Under the pieces are notes generated by a model. That model saw nothing but the letters and a program-made list of their open reading frames with translations, searched no databases and was not told the DNA's origin. A stretch of DNA of 64,000 nucleotides from Microbacterium sp. lyk4-40-TSB-66 (GTDB lineage Bacteria; Actinomycetota; Actinomycetes; Actinomycetales; Microbacteriaceae), in the NCBI RefSeq assembly GCF_030209475.1, contig NZ_JARVRW010000004.1:1-64000 (forward strand), written 5' to 3'. The position numbers were made by a program, and so were the translations under genes. Positions 8,567 to 17,829 of the stretch are shown here, piece after piece (the first letter of the stretch is position 1; each line of letters begins with the position of its first letter).

Positions 8567-9409
8567 ATGTCCCCTCGTCGGCCCTTCGCCGTGACGGCCG
8601 CGTCCGCGGTCGCGATCCTCGGGGCGGGGGCGGTCGGGGCCCGCACCCTGATCGCGCGCCAAGCGGCGATCGCCCGGCGGCGCATCGGCAAGCCGCTCGG
8701 AGAGCAGGCGATCGACGCCGATCGCGTATGGCGCCGCAAGAAGCATCCCGGCAGCCCGGTCGAGCTGCTGCTTCTCGGCGATTCGATCGCGGCGGGGCTG
8801 GGTGCCACCCACCGGCGCGACACGCTCGGCGCGCGCCTGGCGAAGGGGGTCGCACGATCGGCCGGTCGCCCGGTGCGGTTGCGGACCGCCGCCGTGGTCG
8901 GGTCGGAGACGTCGGCGCTCGCCGCGCAGGTCGGCTCGCTCCCCGACGGATACGAGCCGGATGTCGCGGTGATCATCGTGGGCGGGAACGACGTGACGCA
9001 CCGCATCCCGGCGTCGCGCTCGGCGGAGCAGTTGGAGCGGATCGTGCGCGAACTGCGCGGCCTCGGGGTGCCGGTCGTCGTCGGCACGTGCCCCGACCTC
9101 GGGACCCTCCGCGCGATTCCGCAGCCGCTGCGCGCCCTCGCGGCCCGTTCGTCGCGTCAGCTCGCGGCCGCCCAGGCCGCCGCGGTCCACCGGGCCGGGG
9201 GCCGTGTGGTGGCGCTCTCCCGTGCCGTGGGGCCGGTGTTCGCCGAGCGGCCCGACGAGATGTTCAGTGTGGACCGGTTCCACCCGAGCGCGCTCGGCTA
9301 TCGCCGCACCGCCGAGGCGCTGCTGCCCGCCGTGCTCGCGGCGCTCGAGCCGGCATCCGGAGCGCGCACTGGCCATGTGCCCGACCCCGCGGACGTGCCG
9401 AACTCCTGA
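8567..9409 (+). CDS. Secreted or membrane-anchored SGNH/GDSL hydrolase
   Basis: A 280-aa protein with an N-terminal hydrophobic segment (about residues 6-25) and the SGNH blocks: ELLLLGDSIAAGLGA (nucleophile Ser), IIVGGNDVTHR (block III Asn) and DRFHPSALGY (catalytic Asp and His). Such enzymes are esterases, lipases or carbohydrate deacetylases. The ATG at 8567 is preceded by GCGAGGGGTG. The last codons and the stop lie inside an inverted-arm repeat element (9394-9492). Confidence 0.85.
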   Translation: MSPRRPFAVTAASAVAILGAGAVGARTLIARQAAIARRRIGKPLGEQAIDADRVWRRKKHPGSPVELLLLGDSIAAGLGATHRRDTLGARLAKGVARSAGRPVRLRTAAVVGSETSALAAQVGSLPDGYEPDVAVIIVGGNDVTHRIPASRSAEQLERIVRELRGLGVPVVVGTCPDLGTLRAIPQPLRALAARSSRQLAAAQAAAVHRAGGRVVALSRAVGPVFAERPDEMFSVDRFHPSALGYRRTAEALLPAVLAALEPASGARTGHVPDPADVPNS

Positions 9410-9492
9410 GTTCCGGGTGGGGCGGGCGCGCGTCGCCGCGGATTCGCGCGCTCGAGGTGCGGGACGCTTCGAATTCTCCGGAGTTCGGCACG
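9394..9492. repeat. 99-bp element with inverted arms, copy 2
   Basis: Arms CGTGCCGAACTCC (9394-9406) and GGAGTTCGGCACG (9480-9492) are perfect inverted repeats, related to those at 3614-3706. The left arm supplies the last codons of the SGNH gene, so the element or its arm has been taken into the coding sequence. The interior differs from copy 1, except for further inverted similarity just inside the arms. Confidence 0.65.
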
Positions 9493-9595
9493 CCCCGATC
9501 CCCGGCGGACGCATAGCTCACGGATCTACCGTGCCCCCACGCCTCCCGTCGATGTCTTCCTCAGCACCTGGCGCGCCGATCCGCTCACGCTCGGC

Positions 9596-10396
9596 GTGCT
9601 CGTCGTGGCATCCGCCGTGTATCTGTTCGGCGTCCGGCGGGTGCGCCGTCGTGGCGAACCGTGGCCGGTGCTCCGCACGATCGGGTTCTTCGCACTCGGA
9701 CTGCTGCCGTACGCGGTGATCGAGCTCGGCTTCCTCGGGGTGTACTCGGCGGAGCTGCGGTGGGCGTTCTCGACGCGCATCGCTCTGCTGATCTTCGCCG
9801 TGCCGGCGGGCATCGCGGCGGGGCGACCCTTCGATCTCGTTCCGGGGGCGCTGCGCGAGCGCATCCTCGCCGCGCGCCTCACGCGCATCTTCGGCAACGC
9901 GATGGTCGCGACGATCGTGATCGCGGCGGTGTTCTGCCTCTTCCTCACCCCGATCGCTGGCTTCCTGCGCGTGCATCCCGCGATCGAGGCCTCGCTGGGC
10001 GTGGTCGTGCCGCTCGTCGGACTCGCGATGGTGCTGCCGATGATGGCGTTGGGTGCGGTGCACACCGGCACGTTCATCGCGATCGAGTTCCTGCTCGCGT
10101 TCGTCGAATTGCTGATCGACTCCGTGCCCGGGCTGCTGCTGCGCCTCAACGACGGTGTGCTGGATCTGATCCCGGATGCCGGGCAGACGGCGCCATGGTG
10201 GCCGTCGCTGCTGCACGACCAGCACCTCGCGGGCGACATGATCTGGTTCATCGCCGAGTTCGCCGACGTGCCGATCCTCGTCATCTTCATGATCCGCTGG
10301 ATGCGCTCGGACCGGGTCGAGGCGAGGGGCTTCGACGACCTGTCCGACGAGGAGTACGACGAGATGACCCGCGCCCACCTGCGCGGAGAGCGTTGA
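9596..10396 (+). CDS. CtaG-like (cytochrome c oxidase caa3 assembly factor) membrane protein; N-terminus uncertain
   Basis: The open frame from the GTG at 9596 encodes 266 aa with about seven hydrophobic helices and the motif HDQHLAGDMIWFIAEFADVP, typical of Caa3_CtaG proteins involved in cytochrome oxidase assembly or copper delivery. The frame stays open and protein-like upstream (reading TPPVDVFLSTWRADPLTLG), but no in-frame ATG or GTG was found there. A GTG at 9531 would start this protein if the C run at 9534-9538 were one base longer. The true N-terminus is probably at 9531 and about 20 residues are missing from this call. Confidence 0.78.
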   Translation: MLVVASAVYLFGVRRVRRRGEPWPVLRTIGFFALGLLPYAVIELGFLGVYSAELRWAFSTRIALLIFAVPAGIAAGRPFDLVPGALRERILAARLTRIFGNAMVATIVIAAVFCLFLTPIAGFLRVHPAIEASLGVVVPLVGLAMVLPMMALGAVHTGTFIAIEFLLAFVELLIDSVPGLLLRLNDGVLDLIPDAGQTAPWWPSLLHDQHLAGDMIWFIAEFADVPILVIFMIRWMRSDRVEARGFDDLSDEEYDEMTRAHLRGER

Positions 10397-10427
10397 CCCG
10401 CCGCCCGCACGCCGACAGGCTGGGGGA

Positions 10428-11105
10428 GTGCGGACCCACGAAGACGTCGACGCGTTCCTGACCGAGACCCTCGTCGGGGCCGACCCCGCAGGCGAGGCCG
10501 CGCTCGCCGCGCAGCACGACGCCGGGCTCCCCGCGATCGAGGTGGCCCCCGTCAACGCGAAGTTCCTGCACCTGCTCACGCGCATCGCCGGGGCGCGCCG
10601 CGTGCTCGAGGTCGGAACGCTCGGCGGATACTCGACGATCTGGTTCGCCCGCGCCGTCGGACCCTCAGGCCGGGTCGTGACCATCGAGGCCGAGTCGGCC
10701 AACGCCGAGATCGCCCGCGCCAACCTCGCGCGCGCCGGAGTCTCGGACCGGGTCGAGGTGCGCGTCGGTCGCGGAGCGGACGTGCTGCCGACGCTCGCCG
10801 ACGAGGAGCCGTTCGACCTCGTCTTCATCGACGCCGACAAGGAATCCAACGAGACCTATCTCGACTGGGCGGCGCGCCTCGGTCGACCCGGCACCGTCGT
10901 GGTGCTCGACAACGTCGTGCGCGGGGGAGAGGTCGCCGACGCCGACACCTCCGACACGAAGGTCCGGGGGGCGCGCCGGGGCGTCGAGATGCTCGGCGCC
11001 GACCCCCGCTTCGACGCCACCGCGCTGCAGACCCTCGACCGCAAGGGCTGGGACGGGGTGGCCGTGGCGATCGTGGTGGATCCCATGGCGGGCCCCGGAG
11101 CCTGA
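10428..11105 (+). CDS. SAM-dependent O-methyltransferase (family 3, COMT-like)
   Basis: A 225-aa class I methyltransferase. The SAM-binding glycine motif is VLEVGTLGGYSTIWFA (about residues 60-75), the acidic ribose-binding residue lies in VVTIEAESANAEIA, and the metal/catalytic segments are FDLVFIDADKESNETYLDWA and GTVVVLDNVVRGGEVAD, as in catechol- and caffeoyl-CoA-type O-methyltransferases. The acceptor is unknown. The GTG start follows CTGGGGGA. It is followed directly by palindromic repeats. Confidence 0.9.
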   Translation: MRTHEDVDAFLTETLVGADPAGEAALAAQHDAGLPAIEVAPVNAKFLHLLTRIAGARRVLEVGTLGGYSTIWFARAVGPSGRVVTIEAESANAEIARANLARAGVSDRVEVRVGRGADVLPTLADEEPFDLVFIDADKESNETYLDWAARLGRPGTVVVLDNVVRGGEVADADTSDTKVRGARRGVEMLGADPRFDATALQTLDRKGWDGVAVAIVVDPMAGPGA

Positions 11106-11110
11106 GGAGG

Positions 11111-11271
11111 CCCCTGAGCCCGTCGAAGGAACCGGACCGCGGCGCCCATCGGTGGCTTCGACACGCTCAGCCACCTCGTGGCCGGCCCGTGAAGACCGGT
11201 GGCTTCGACAGGCTCGGCCACCTCGTGCCCGGCGGGTGAGGACCGGTGGCTTCGACGGGCTCAGCCACCTC
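11111..11271. repeat. Second cluster of CTTCGACAGGCTCAG palindromes, three in 47-bp tandem
   Basis: One copy at 11111-11130 (CCCCTGAGCCCGTCGAAGGA) is followed by three hairpin copies starting at 11151, 11198 and 11245, exactly 47 bp apart. Each has arms GGTGGCT and AGCCACC (the middle copy GGCCACC) around a TTCGACxxGCTC loop, and the spacers between them are similar. This is the same family as 5841-5999. It lies between the O-methyltransferase and eno. Confidence 0.8.
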
Positions 11272-11323
11272 GCCACCGCCTCATGTCCGAACCGGCCCCA
11301 CGCCCGCCGAGCGAGATCACTAG

Positions 11324-12664
<1,341 letters not shown>

Positions 12665-12676
12665 TCGTTCGATCCG

Positions 12677-12708
12677 AGGGAGGGGGAGCCGTGAGGCTCC
12701 CCCTCCCT
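12677..12708 (+). terminator. eno terminator
   Basis: Perfect 14-bp stem (12677-12690 with 12695-12708), 4-nt loop GTGA, followed by TCTCGTTCCC, starting 12 nt after the eno stop codon. Confidence 0.85.
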
Positions 12709-12892
12709 TCTCGTTCCCGACGCGAACGAGGCGCCGTACCCGGCGGTCCCGATCCCGCTGTTCCGGCCGACCACCCCCACCCCGTCTGAGGGGATGCCGA
12801 GCCCCCGGCGCGTCCCCGGAGCGCCCCCGAGTCGCGACGTAGACTCGCCAGCGGCCTGATCGACACGGCACGGAGGAAAGAAGGGAGCAGGC

Positions 12893-13492
12893 GTGGAACG
12901 ACCGACTCTGCCTCCCCGCCGTCCCGTGGCATCCGAGGCTCCCACGGCGAAGAAGACGCCGAAGCGTGCGGCCCGAGCCCGGCCCGACCGTACGCCGCGG
13001 CCGTCGGCGCCCGAACGCCGCGTCGACGTGCGCGACTGGCTCGGCCGCGTGCGGGTCTCGGGGTTCGTCGTCATCATGCTCGGGCTCGTCGTGCTGGGCA
13101 CCTTCGTGCTCGTACCCACGGTGGGGACGTACATGGACCAGCGTCAGCAGATCCAGGCGCTCGAGAGCGCGGTGACCATCAGCCAGTCCGAGGTCGAGGA
13201 TCTGCAGATGCAGCGCGACCGGTGGTCGGACCCCGCGTACATCCGCACGCAGGCCCGCGAGCGGCTGGGCTACACCTTCCCGGGCGAGGTGGTCTACCTC
13301 ATCGACAACGATCTGCCCGCGTCGGCGACGCCTCAGGAGCAGGACGATGTCAGCGAAGACGTGGGCCAGACGCGGACCGATTGGATGGCGCAGCTGGTGC
13401 GCTCGGTCACCGCGTCCGGTGCGGCCCAGGTCGCCGTGCCGACGATCGGCGTGCCCGACCCGACGCCCGCGCCCGACGCTCCCGCACCCTGA
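12893..13492 (+). CDS. FtsB/DivIC-family septum formation initiator
   Basis: A 199-aa bitopic membrane protein: basic, Pro-rich cytoplasmic N-terminus (1-50), one transmembrane helix (about 57-78, SGFVVIMLGLVVLGTFVLVP), then a coiled coil (about 82-110, QRQQIQALESAVTISQSEVE) and the conserved WSDPAYIRTQARERLGYTFPGE motif. This is the DivIC/FtsB fold that scaffolds the divisome with FtsL and FtsQ. It corresponds in position to Rv1024 of M. tuberculosis (after eno, before DUF501). The GTG start follows GAAGGGAGCAGGC. The C-terminal Pro/Ala tail is unconserved. Confidence 0.9.
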   Translation: MERPTLPPRRPVASEAPTAKKTPKRAARARPDRTPRPSAPERRVDVRDWLGRVRVSGFVVIMLGLVVLGTFVLVPTVGTYMDQRQQIQALESAVTISQSEVEDLQMQRDRWSDPAYIRTQARERLGYTFPGEVVYLIDNDLPASATPQEQDDVSEDVGQTRTDWMAQLVRSVTASGAAQVAVPTIGVPDPTPAPDAPAP

Positions 13493-13534
13493 CGGCATCC
13501 GTTCCGCCTTCCGACGCGCGGCGGAGGGGCCGGG

Positions 13535-13540
13535 TACCCT
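13535..13540 (+). promoter_or_regulatory. Candidate -10 box for leaderless DUF501 gene
   Basis: TACCCT lies 7 nt before the ATG at 13548, so a transcript could begin at the start codon and give this downstream operon its own promoter. Confidence 0.45.
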
Positions 13541-13547
13541 GGAAGCG

Positions 13548-14066
13548 ATGACTACCGCACCTCTTCCCCCCGCATCCGACGCCGATCTGGCCGTGCTGAA
13601 GGCGCAGCTCGGACGCGTTCCCCGCGGAGTCATCGGCATCGCCGCCCGATGCGCGTGCGGTAATCCGACTGTGGTGGCGACCTCGCCCCGTCTCGACGAC
13701 GGCAGCCCGTTCCCCACGTTCTATTACCTCACCCACCCCGCCGCGACCGCCGCGATGTCGGTGCTCGAGGCCGGGCACGTCATGAAGGAGTTCTCGGACG
13801 AGCTCGCCGAGAGCGATGAACTGCAGCTGCAGTACGACGCGGCGCACCAGGCGTATCTCCGCGACCGGGCCGCCTACGGGGAGCCCGATGAGATCGCGGG
13901 GATCTCGGCCGGCGGCATGCCCACGCGCGTGAAGTGCCTGCACGCGCTCGCGGGGCACGCGCTCGCGGCCGGTCCGGGCGTGAACCCGATCGGCGACCGA
14001 GCTCTGGCGCGCGGTACGTGGTCGCCCGAACGCTGCCAGTGCGAGAGCCCCGGAACCGGCGGATGA
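13548..14066 (+). CDS. DUF501-domain protein
   Basis: A 172-aa cytoplasmic protein of the actinobacterial DUF501 family (Rv1025 type), recognised by QLGRVPRGVIGIAARCACG, the FPTFYYLTHP segment, a GGMPTRVKCLH motif and the C-terminal GVNPIGDRAL. Conserved Cys (ARCACG, VKCLHA) and His residues suggest a metal site, but no activity is established that I know of. It lies between the FtsB-like gene and the protease, and its stop overlaps the protease start by 4 nt (ATGA). Confidence 0.88.
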   Translation: MTTAPLPPASDADLAVLKAQLGRVPRGVIGIAARCACGNPTVVATSPRLDDGSPFPTFYYLTHPAATAAMSVLEAGHVMKEFSDELAESDELQLQYDAAHQAYLRDRAAYGEPDEIAGISAGGMPTRVKCLHALAGHALAAGPGVNPIGDRALARGTWSPERCQCESPGTGG

Positions 14067-15412
14067 AGCGCATCGCCGTCGCTGTGGCATCCGTCATCCT
14101 GGTGACGGTGCTGACGGGCGCGACGGCGACGCCCGTCCCGCCCCCGTCGACGACGGCTCCGCAGGCTCCGGCCGGCCCCGTGGCGGAAGACCCGACGGAC
14201 TCGGTGCGCGCGGCGGAGTACTGGCTCGACCAGTACGGCGTCCGCGAGGCGTGGAAGACCACGCGCGGAGCCGGACAGAAGATCGCCGTCATCGACACCG
14301 GTATCGGCCGCGGGCCGGCGGAGTTCAGCGGTGCCGTCGTGGGCGGCATCGACGTCTCGGGCGTGGGGTCGTCCGACGGGCGCACGCCGGTCGGTGCGGT
14401 GGATGCCAACCACGGCAGCTGGGTCGCCTCGCTCGCCGCCGCCCGCGGCACCGGGAACGGTCGCGGCATGATCGGCGTCGCGCCCGAGGCCGAGCTGCTG
14501 TCGATCTCGGTCGGATTCGGCGCGACGACCTCGAAACCGTTCACCGAGCAGATCGCCGAGGCCATGAAGTGGGCCGTCGACAACGGCGCGACCGTCATCA
14601 ACCTCTCGCTGACGACCAACACCCTGGACTGGGACCGCAGCTGGGATGAGGCGTTCGAGTACGCCTTCGACAACAACGTCGTCGTCGTGGTGGCGGCCGG
14701 CAACCGGGGGAGTGGCACCGACCGGGTCGGCGCACCCGCCACGATCCCGGGCGTGCTGGCCGTGGGCGGTGTCGACCCGGGCGGCGCCGCGAGCAACAGT
14801 GCGTCGACGCAGGGCATCACGATCGGCCTCTCCGCCCCGAGCGAGCGGCTGATCGGCGTCTCCGCCGACGGCAGTCTGGTGCAGTGGAACGGCACGAGCG
14901 GCGCGGCCCCCATCGTCGCGGGCATCGCCGCGCTGGTGCGTGCCGCGCACCCCGAACTCGACGCCGACAACGTCCTCAACCGCCTGATCCAGACGGCGAA
15001 GCCGGCGGCGGGCGCCTCGGCCAAGCCCGACAAGCTGTACGGGTACGGACTGGTGGATGCCGCGGGAGCCGTGTCGTCGAGCCCGGTGGCGAGCGTGAGC
15101 GAGAACCCGCTGGGTAGTCTCAAGGAATGGATCCGGCTCTACCGCCGAGCAGACGCCGAGCCCGCTCCCGAGCCCAGCGAGAGCCCGGTCACGATCCCGC
15201 CGCTGCCACCCGTCGAGTCGGCACCGCAGGCGAGTTCGCCTCTGCTGCCGTCGCGCGATAGCGTGCTGTACGGGTCGTTGCCGCTCGGTGCTGCCACGCT
15301 GGCCGCTATAATGATTGCGCTCGGCGTCAGTGCTGCTGCCCGGCGATCCCGACAGGCACGCACCTCCCGCGAGCCGAGCCGCATCACTAACGAGGAGTCC
15401 CTCCCATCGTGA
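14063..15412 (+). CDS. Membrane-anchored S8 (subtilisin/mycosin-like) serine protease
   Basis: A 449-aa secreted protease. Signal peptide at 1-22, then the subtilase domain with catalytic Asp78 (IAVIDTGIG), His117 (DANHGSWVAS), oxyanion Asn214 (VAAGNRGSG) and Ser279 (NGTSGAAP), a Pro-rich linker (about 365-400) and a C-terminal transmembrane helix (about 410-430). This layout resembles mycosins of type VII secretion, but no ESX genes are in view. It begins inside the DUF501 stop (ATGA) and ends inside the NADH dehydrogenase start (GTGA), implying translational coupling. Confidence 0.92.
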   Translation: MKRIAVAVASVILVTVLTGATATPVPPPSTTAPQAPAGPVAEDPTDSVRAAEYWLDQYGVREAWKTTRGAGQKIAVIDTGIGRGPAEFSGAVVGGIDVSGVGSSDGRTPVGAVDANHGSWVASLAAARGTGNGRGMIGVAPEAELLSISVGFGATTSKPFTEQIAEAMKWAVDNGATVINLSLTTNTLDWDRSWDEAFEYAFDNNVVVVVAAGNRGSGTDRVGAPATIPGVLAVGGVDPGGAASNSASTQGITIGLSAPSERLIGVSADGSLVQWNGTSGAAPIVAGIAALVRAAHPELDADNVLNRLIQTAKPAAGASAKPDKLYGYGLVDAAGAVSSSPVASVSENPLGSLKEWIRLYRRADAEPAPEPSESPVTIPPLPPVESAPQASSPLLPSRDSVLYGSLPLGAATLAAIMIALGVSAAARRSRQARTSREPSRITNEESLPS

Positions 15413-16809
15413 CCACTACCGTGCCCAGAATCCTCATCGTCGGTGGGGGCTATGCAGGTTTCTACACCGCGTGGAAGCTCGAGAAGCTCCTCGGTCGAGG
15501 CGAAGCCGACGTCACGCTCGTCGACCCGCTGCCGTACATGACGTACCAGCCGTTCCTCCCCGAGGTCGCTGCGGGCGAGATCGAGCCGCGCCACGTCGTG
15601 GTCGGCCTTCGTCGCCACCTCAAGCGCACCACGGTCATCGCGGGCAAGGTCACGGGCATCTCGCACGCGACCAAGACGGCGACGATCACCCCGATCGCGG
15701 GCGATGAGAGCTACGAGCAGTCCTACGACCAGATCGTCGTGACCGCCGGCGCCGTCTCGCGCACGTTCCCGATCCCCGGCATCGCAGACAACGCCATCGG
15801 CCTGAAGACCATCGAAGAGGCCGTCGCCATCCGCGACCGCCTCACCTCGAACTTCGACAAGGCTTCGGTGCTTCCCGCGGGTCCCGAGCGCGACCGTCTG
15901 CTGACCGTCGTCGTCGTCGGCGGCGGGTTCGCCGGCATCGAGGTCTTCGCCGAGCTCCGCGCCTACGCGTCGTCGCTGCTCAAGCAGTACCCCACGCTGA
16001 CGTTCGACGACACGCACTTCCACCTCATCGAGGCGATGGGCCGCATCATGCCCGAGGTGTCGCAGAAGACCAGCGAGTGGGTGCTCGCCGACCTGGCGAA
16101 GAAGGGTGCCTTCGTGCACCTCGACACCCAGGTGAAGGGCGCCGTCGACGGCGTCGTCGAGCTGTCGACCGGCGAGAACCTGCCGACCGACCTCATCATC
16201 TGGACCGCCGGCGTCATGGCCAACCCCACCGTCGTCCGCGGCGGCGACCTGCCCGTCGAGGAGCGCGGTCGCATCCGCACGCGCCCCGACCTGCGGGTCG
16301 GCACCGACGAGGACATCGTCGAGGGTGCCTGGGCCGCCGGTGACGTCTCTGCCGTTCCCGACCTCTCGGGTGGCGGCGTCGGTGGCTTCTGCGTCCCCAA
16401 CGCGCAGCACGCGGTGCGCCAGGGCAAGCTCATGGCGAAGAACATCGTGGCGGTCCTGCGTGGCGAGGAGCCCAAGCAGTACTTCCACAAGAACCTCGGT
16501 GCCGTCGCGGGTCTCGGCCTGTACAACGGCGCATTCCAGTCGGGCAACATCGCCCTGACCGGCCTGATCGCCTGGTTCGCCCACCGCGGCTACCACGGTC
16601 TGGCCATGCCCACGTGGGAGCGCAAGTTCCGCGTGATCGGCGACTGGATGCAGAACTTCGTCCACGGCCGTGAGGTCGTGTCGCTCGAGGCCGTGCAGCA
16701 GCCTCGCGCAGCCTTCGAGGAGTTCGCCGCCCGTCCGCGTCCCGCCGCTCCCGCGGCCGACGCTCCGGCCCCGGCCGAGAAGAAGGCCGAGCCGGTCGCC
16801 GCGAAGTAA
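15409..16809 (+). CDS. ndh: Type II NADH dehydrogenase (NDH-2)
   Basis: A 466-aa single-subunit, non-proton-pumping NADH:quinone oxidoreductase. Two Rossmann dinucleotide folds are visible: FAD-binding ILIVGGGYAGFYTAWKLE at residue 7 and NADH-binding VVVVGGGFAGIEVFAELR near residue 166. The second FAD motif is GAWAAGDVSAVPD, and a C-terminal amphipathic membrane-anchoring region (GLIAWFAHRGYHG) precedes an Ala/Pro/Lys tail. The GTG start is preceded by AACGAGGAGTCC, the same ribosome binding site as eno, so it can be translated well despite the 4-nt overlap with the protease. Confidence 0.94.
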   Translation: MTTTVPRILIVGGGYAGFYTAWKLEKLLGRGEADVTLVDPLPYMTYQPFLPEVAAGEIEPRHVVVGLRRHLKRTTVIAGKVTGISHATKTATITPIAGDESYEQSYDQIVVTAGAVSRTFPIPGIADNAIGLKTIEEAVAIRDRLTSNFDKASVLPAGPERDRLLTVVVVGGGFAGIEVFAELRAYASSLLKQYPTLTFDDTHFHLIEAMGRIMPEVSQKTSEWVLADLAKKGAFVHLDTQVKGAVDGVVELSTGENLPTDLIIWTAGVMANPTVVRGGDLPVEERGRIRTRPDLRVGTDEDIVEGAWAAGDVSAVPDLSGGGVGGFCVPNAQHAVRQGKLMAKNIVAVLRGEEPKQYFHKNLGAVAGLGLYNGAFQSGNIALTGLIAWFAHRGYHGLAMPTWERKFRVIGDWMQNFVHGREVVSLEAVQQPRAAFEEFAARPRPAAPAADAPAPAEKKAEPVAAK

Positions 16810-16821
16810 CACGTGAACGAC

Positions 16822-16852
16822 AGACCCCCGTGCCCGTCGGGTGCGGGGGTCT
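16822..16852 (+). terminator. ndh operon terminator
   Basis: Stem AGACCCCCG (16822-16830) with CGGGGGTCT (16844-16852), then CGTCGTTCTT. It lies 13 nt after the ndh stop. Confidence 0.8.
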
Positions 16853-17016
16853 CGTCGTTCTTCGGATGCCGATTGCAAGGGCTCTGCGGGCGTGGCGTCG
16901 TCCGGCGGAGTCCATGGCCGACATGCCGGGACGCGTTATCCGGGCTCGGTGGCCCCCCGGGGTCCGCGGGATGGACCGCGGCGTGCCGCAGCCGCCCCAC
17001 GATACGGTGGAAGAGG

Positions 17017-17089
17017 GCCCCCGTAGCCCAATGGCAGAGGCAGGCGACTTAAAATCGCTTCAGTGTGGGTTCGAGTCCCACCGGGGGTA
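17017..17089 (+). tRNA. tRNA with UAA anticodon (tRNA-Leu by anticodon), short variable loop
   Basis: A 73-nt cloverleaf: acceptor GCCCCCG/CGGGGGT with discriminator A, three-base-pair D stem with GG in the loop, anticodon stem GGCGA/TCGCT around loop CTTAAAA (anticodon TAA), 5-nt variable loop, and T arm GTGGG-TTCGAGT-CCCAC. No CCA is encoded. The anticodon and A73 fit leucine, but bacterial tRNA-Leu normally has a long variable arm, which is lacking here. Charging identity is therefore less certain than the tRNA call itself. Confidence 0.85.
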
Positions 17090-17222
17090 CGAGACGGTCC
17101 GGGCCGCCTGGATCGACGTGGACTCGATCCAGATCCCCTGGGAGTCCTGAGCACCGCCCGGTCCCCGCCCCACCCCGTAGTTACACTGAAGAGCAATCTC
17201 TCGAACGGAAGTGTGGGGACTT

Positions 17223-17792
17223 ATGTGGGAGTGGCTCGTACCGGTCATTGTGATCGTCGGCATCCTGGTGATCGCGGGCATCTACCTCTGGGCCACCTAC
17301 AACGCGCTCGTCGCGCTGAACGTGCGGGTCGACGAGGCATGGAGCGACATCACGGTGCAGCTCAAGCGGCGTGCCGACCTGCTGCCGAACCTCATCGAGA
17401 CGGTGAAGGGGTATGCCGCGCACGAGAAGGCGGTGTTCGAGAACGTCACGCGCGCCCGCGCCGAGACGCTGTCGGCGCAGAGCCCCGCTGAGGCCGGCGT
17501 CGCAGAGGGACACATGCAGCAGGCGTTGAAGTCGCTGTTCGCCGTCGCCGAGGCCTACCCGCAGCTGCAGGCGAGCCAGAACTTCCTCCAGCTGCAGCAC
17601 TCGATCGTCGACACCGAAGACAAGATCCAGGCTTCGCGCCGGTTCTACAACGGCGGTGTCCGCGAGCTGAACACCAAGATCAAGGTGTTCCCCAACAACC
17701 TGTTCGCCCGCCAGCTCGGTTTCCACGAACGCGAGTTCTTCGAGGTCATCGACGGCGCCGCGATCGCGGAACCACCCCGCGTGCAGTTCTGA
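17223..17792 (+). CDS. LemA family membrane protein
   Basis: A 189-aa protein with one N-terminal transmembrane helix (about 4-26) and the LemA signature: TYNALVALNVRVDEAWSDI, then VQLKRRADLLPNLIETVKGYA, and the C-terminal YNGGVRELNTKIKVFPNNLFA. It is an extracytoplasmic helical-bundle protein of unknown biochemical role. The ATG at 17223 is chosen; a GTG at 17211 in frame would add four residues. A TACACT box at 17182-17187 is a possible -10. It is monocistronic, ending at a strong terminator. Confidence 0.92.
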   Translation: MWEWLVPVIVIVGILVIAGIYLWATYNALVALNVRVDEAWSDITVQLKRRADLLPNLIETVKGYAAHEKAVFENVTRARAETLSAQSPAEAGVAEGHMQQALKSLFAVAEAYPQLQASQNFLQLQHSIVDTEDKIQASRRFYNGGVRELNTKIKVFPNNLFARQLGFHEREFFEVIDGAAIAEPPRVQF

Positions 17793-17799
17793 CCGAACG

Positions 17800-17826
17800 C
17801 GCCCCCTCCGCTCCGGCGGAGGGGGC
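17800..17826. terminator. Terminator between LemA and YcaQ-like genes
   Basis: Stem CGCCCCCTCCG (17800-17810) with CGGAGGGGGCG (17816-17826), then TTTCAGTTC. It can serve both convergent genes. Confidence 0.85.
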
Positions 17827-17829
17827 GTT

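Noticed and set aside
17017..17100. Integration (att) site at the tRNA 3' end
   Set aside because: No integrase and no repeat of the tRNA 3' end was seen nearby.
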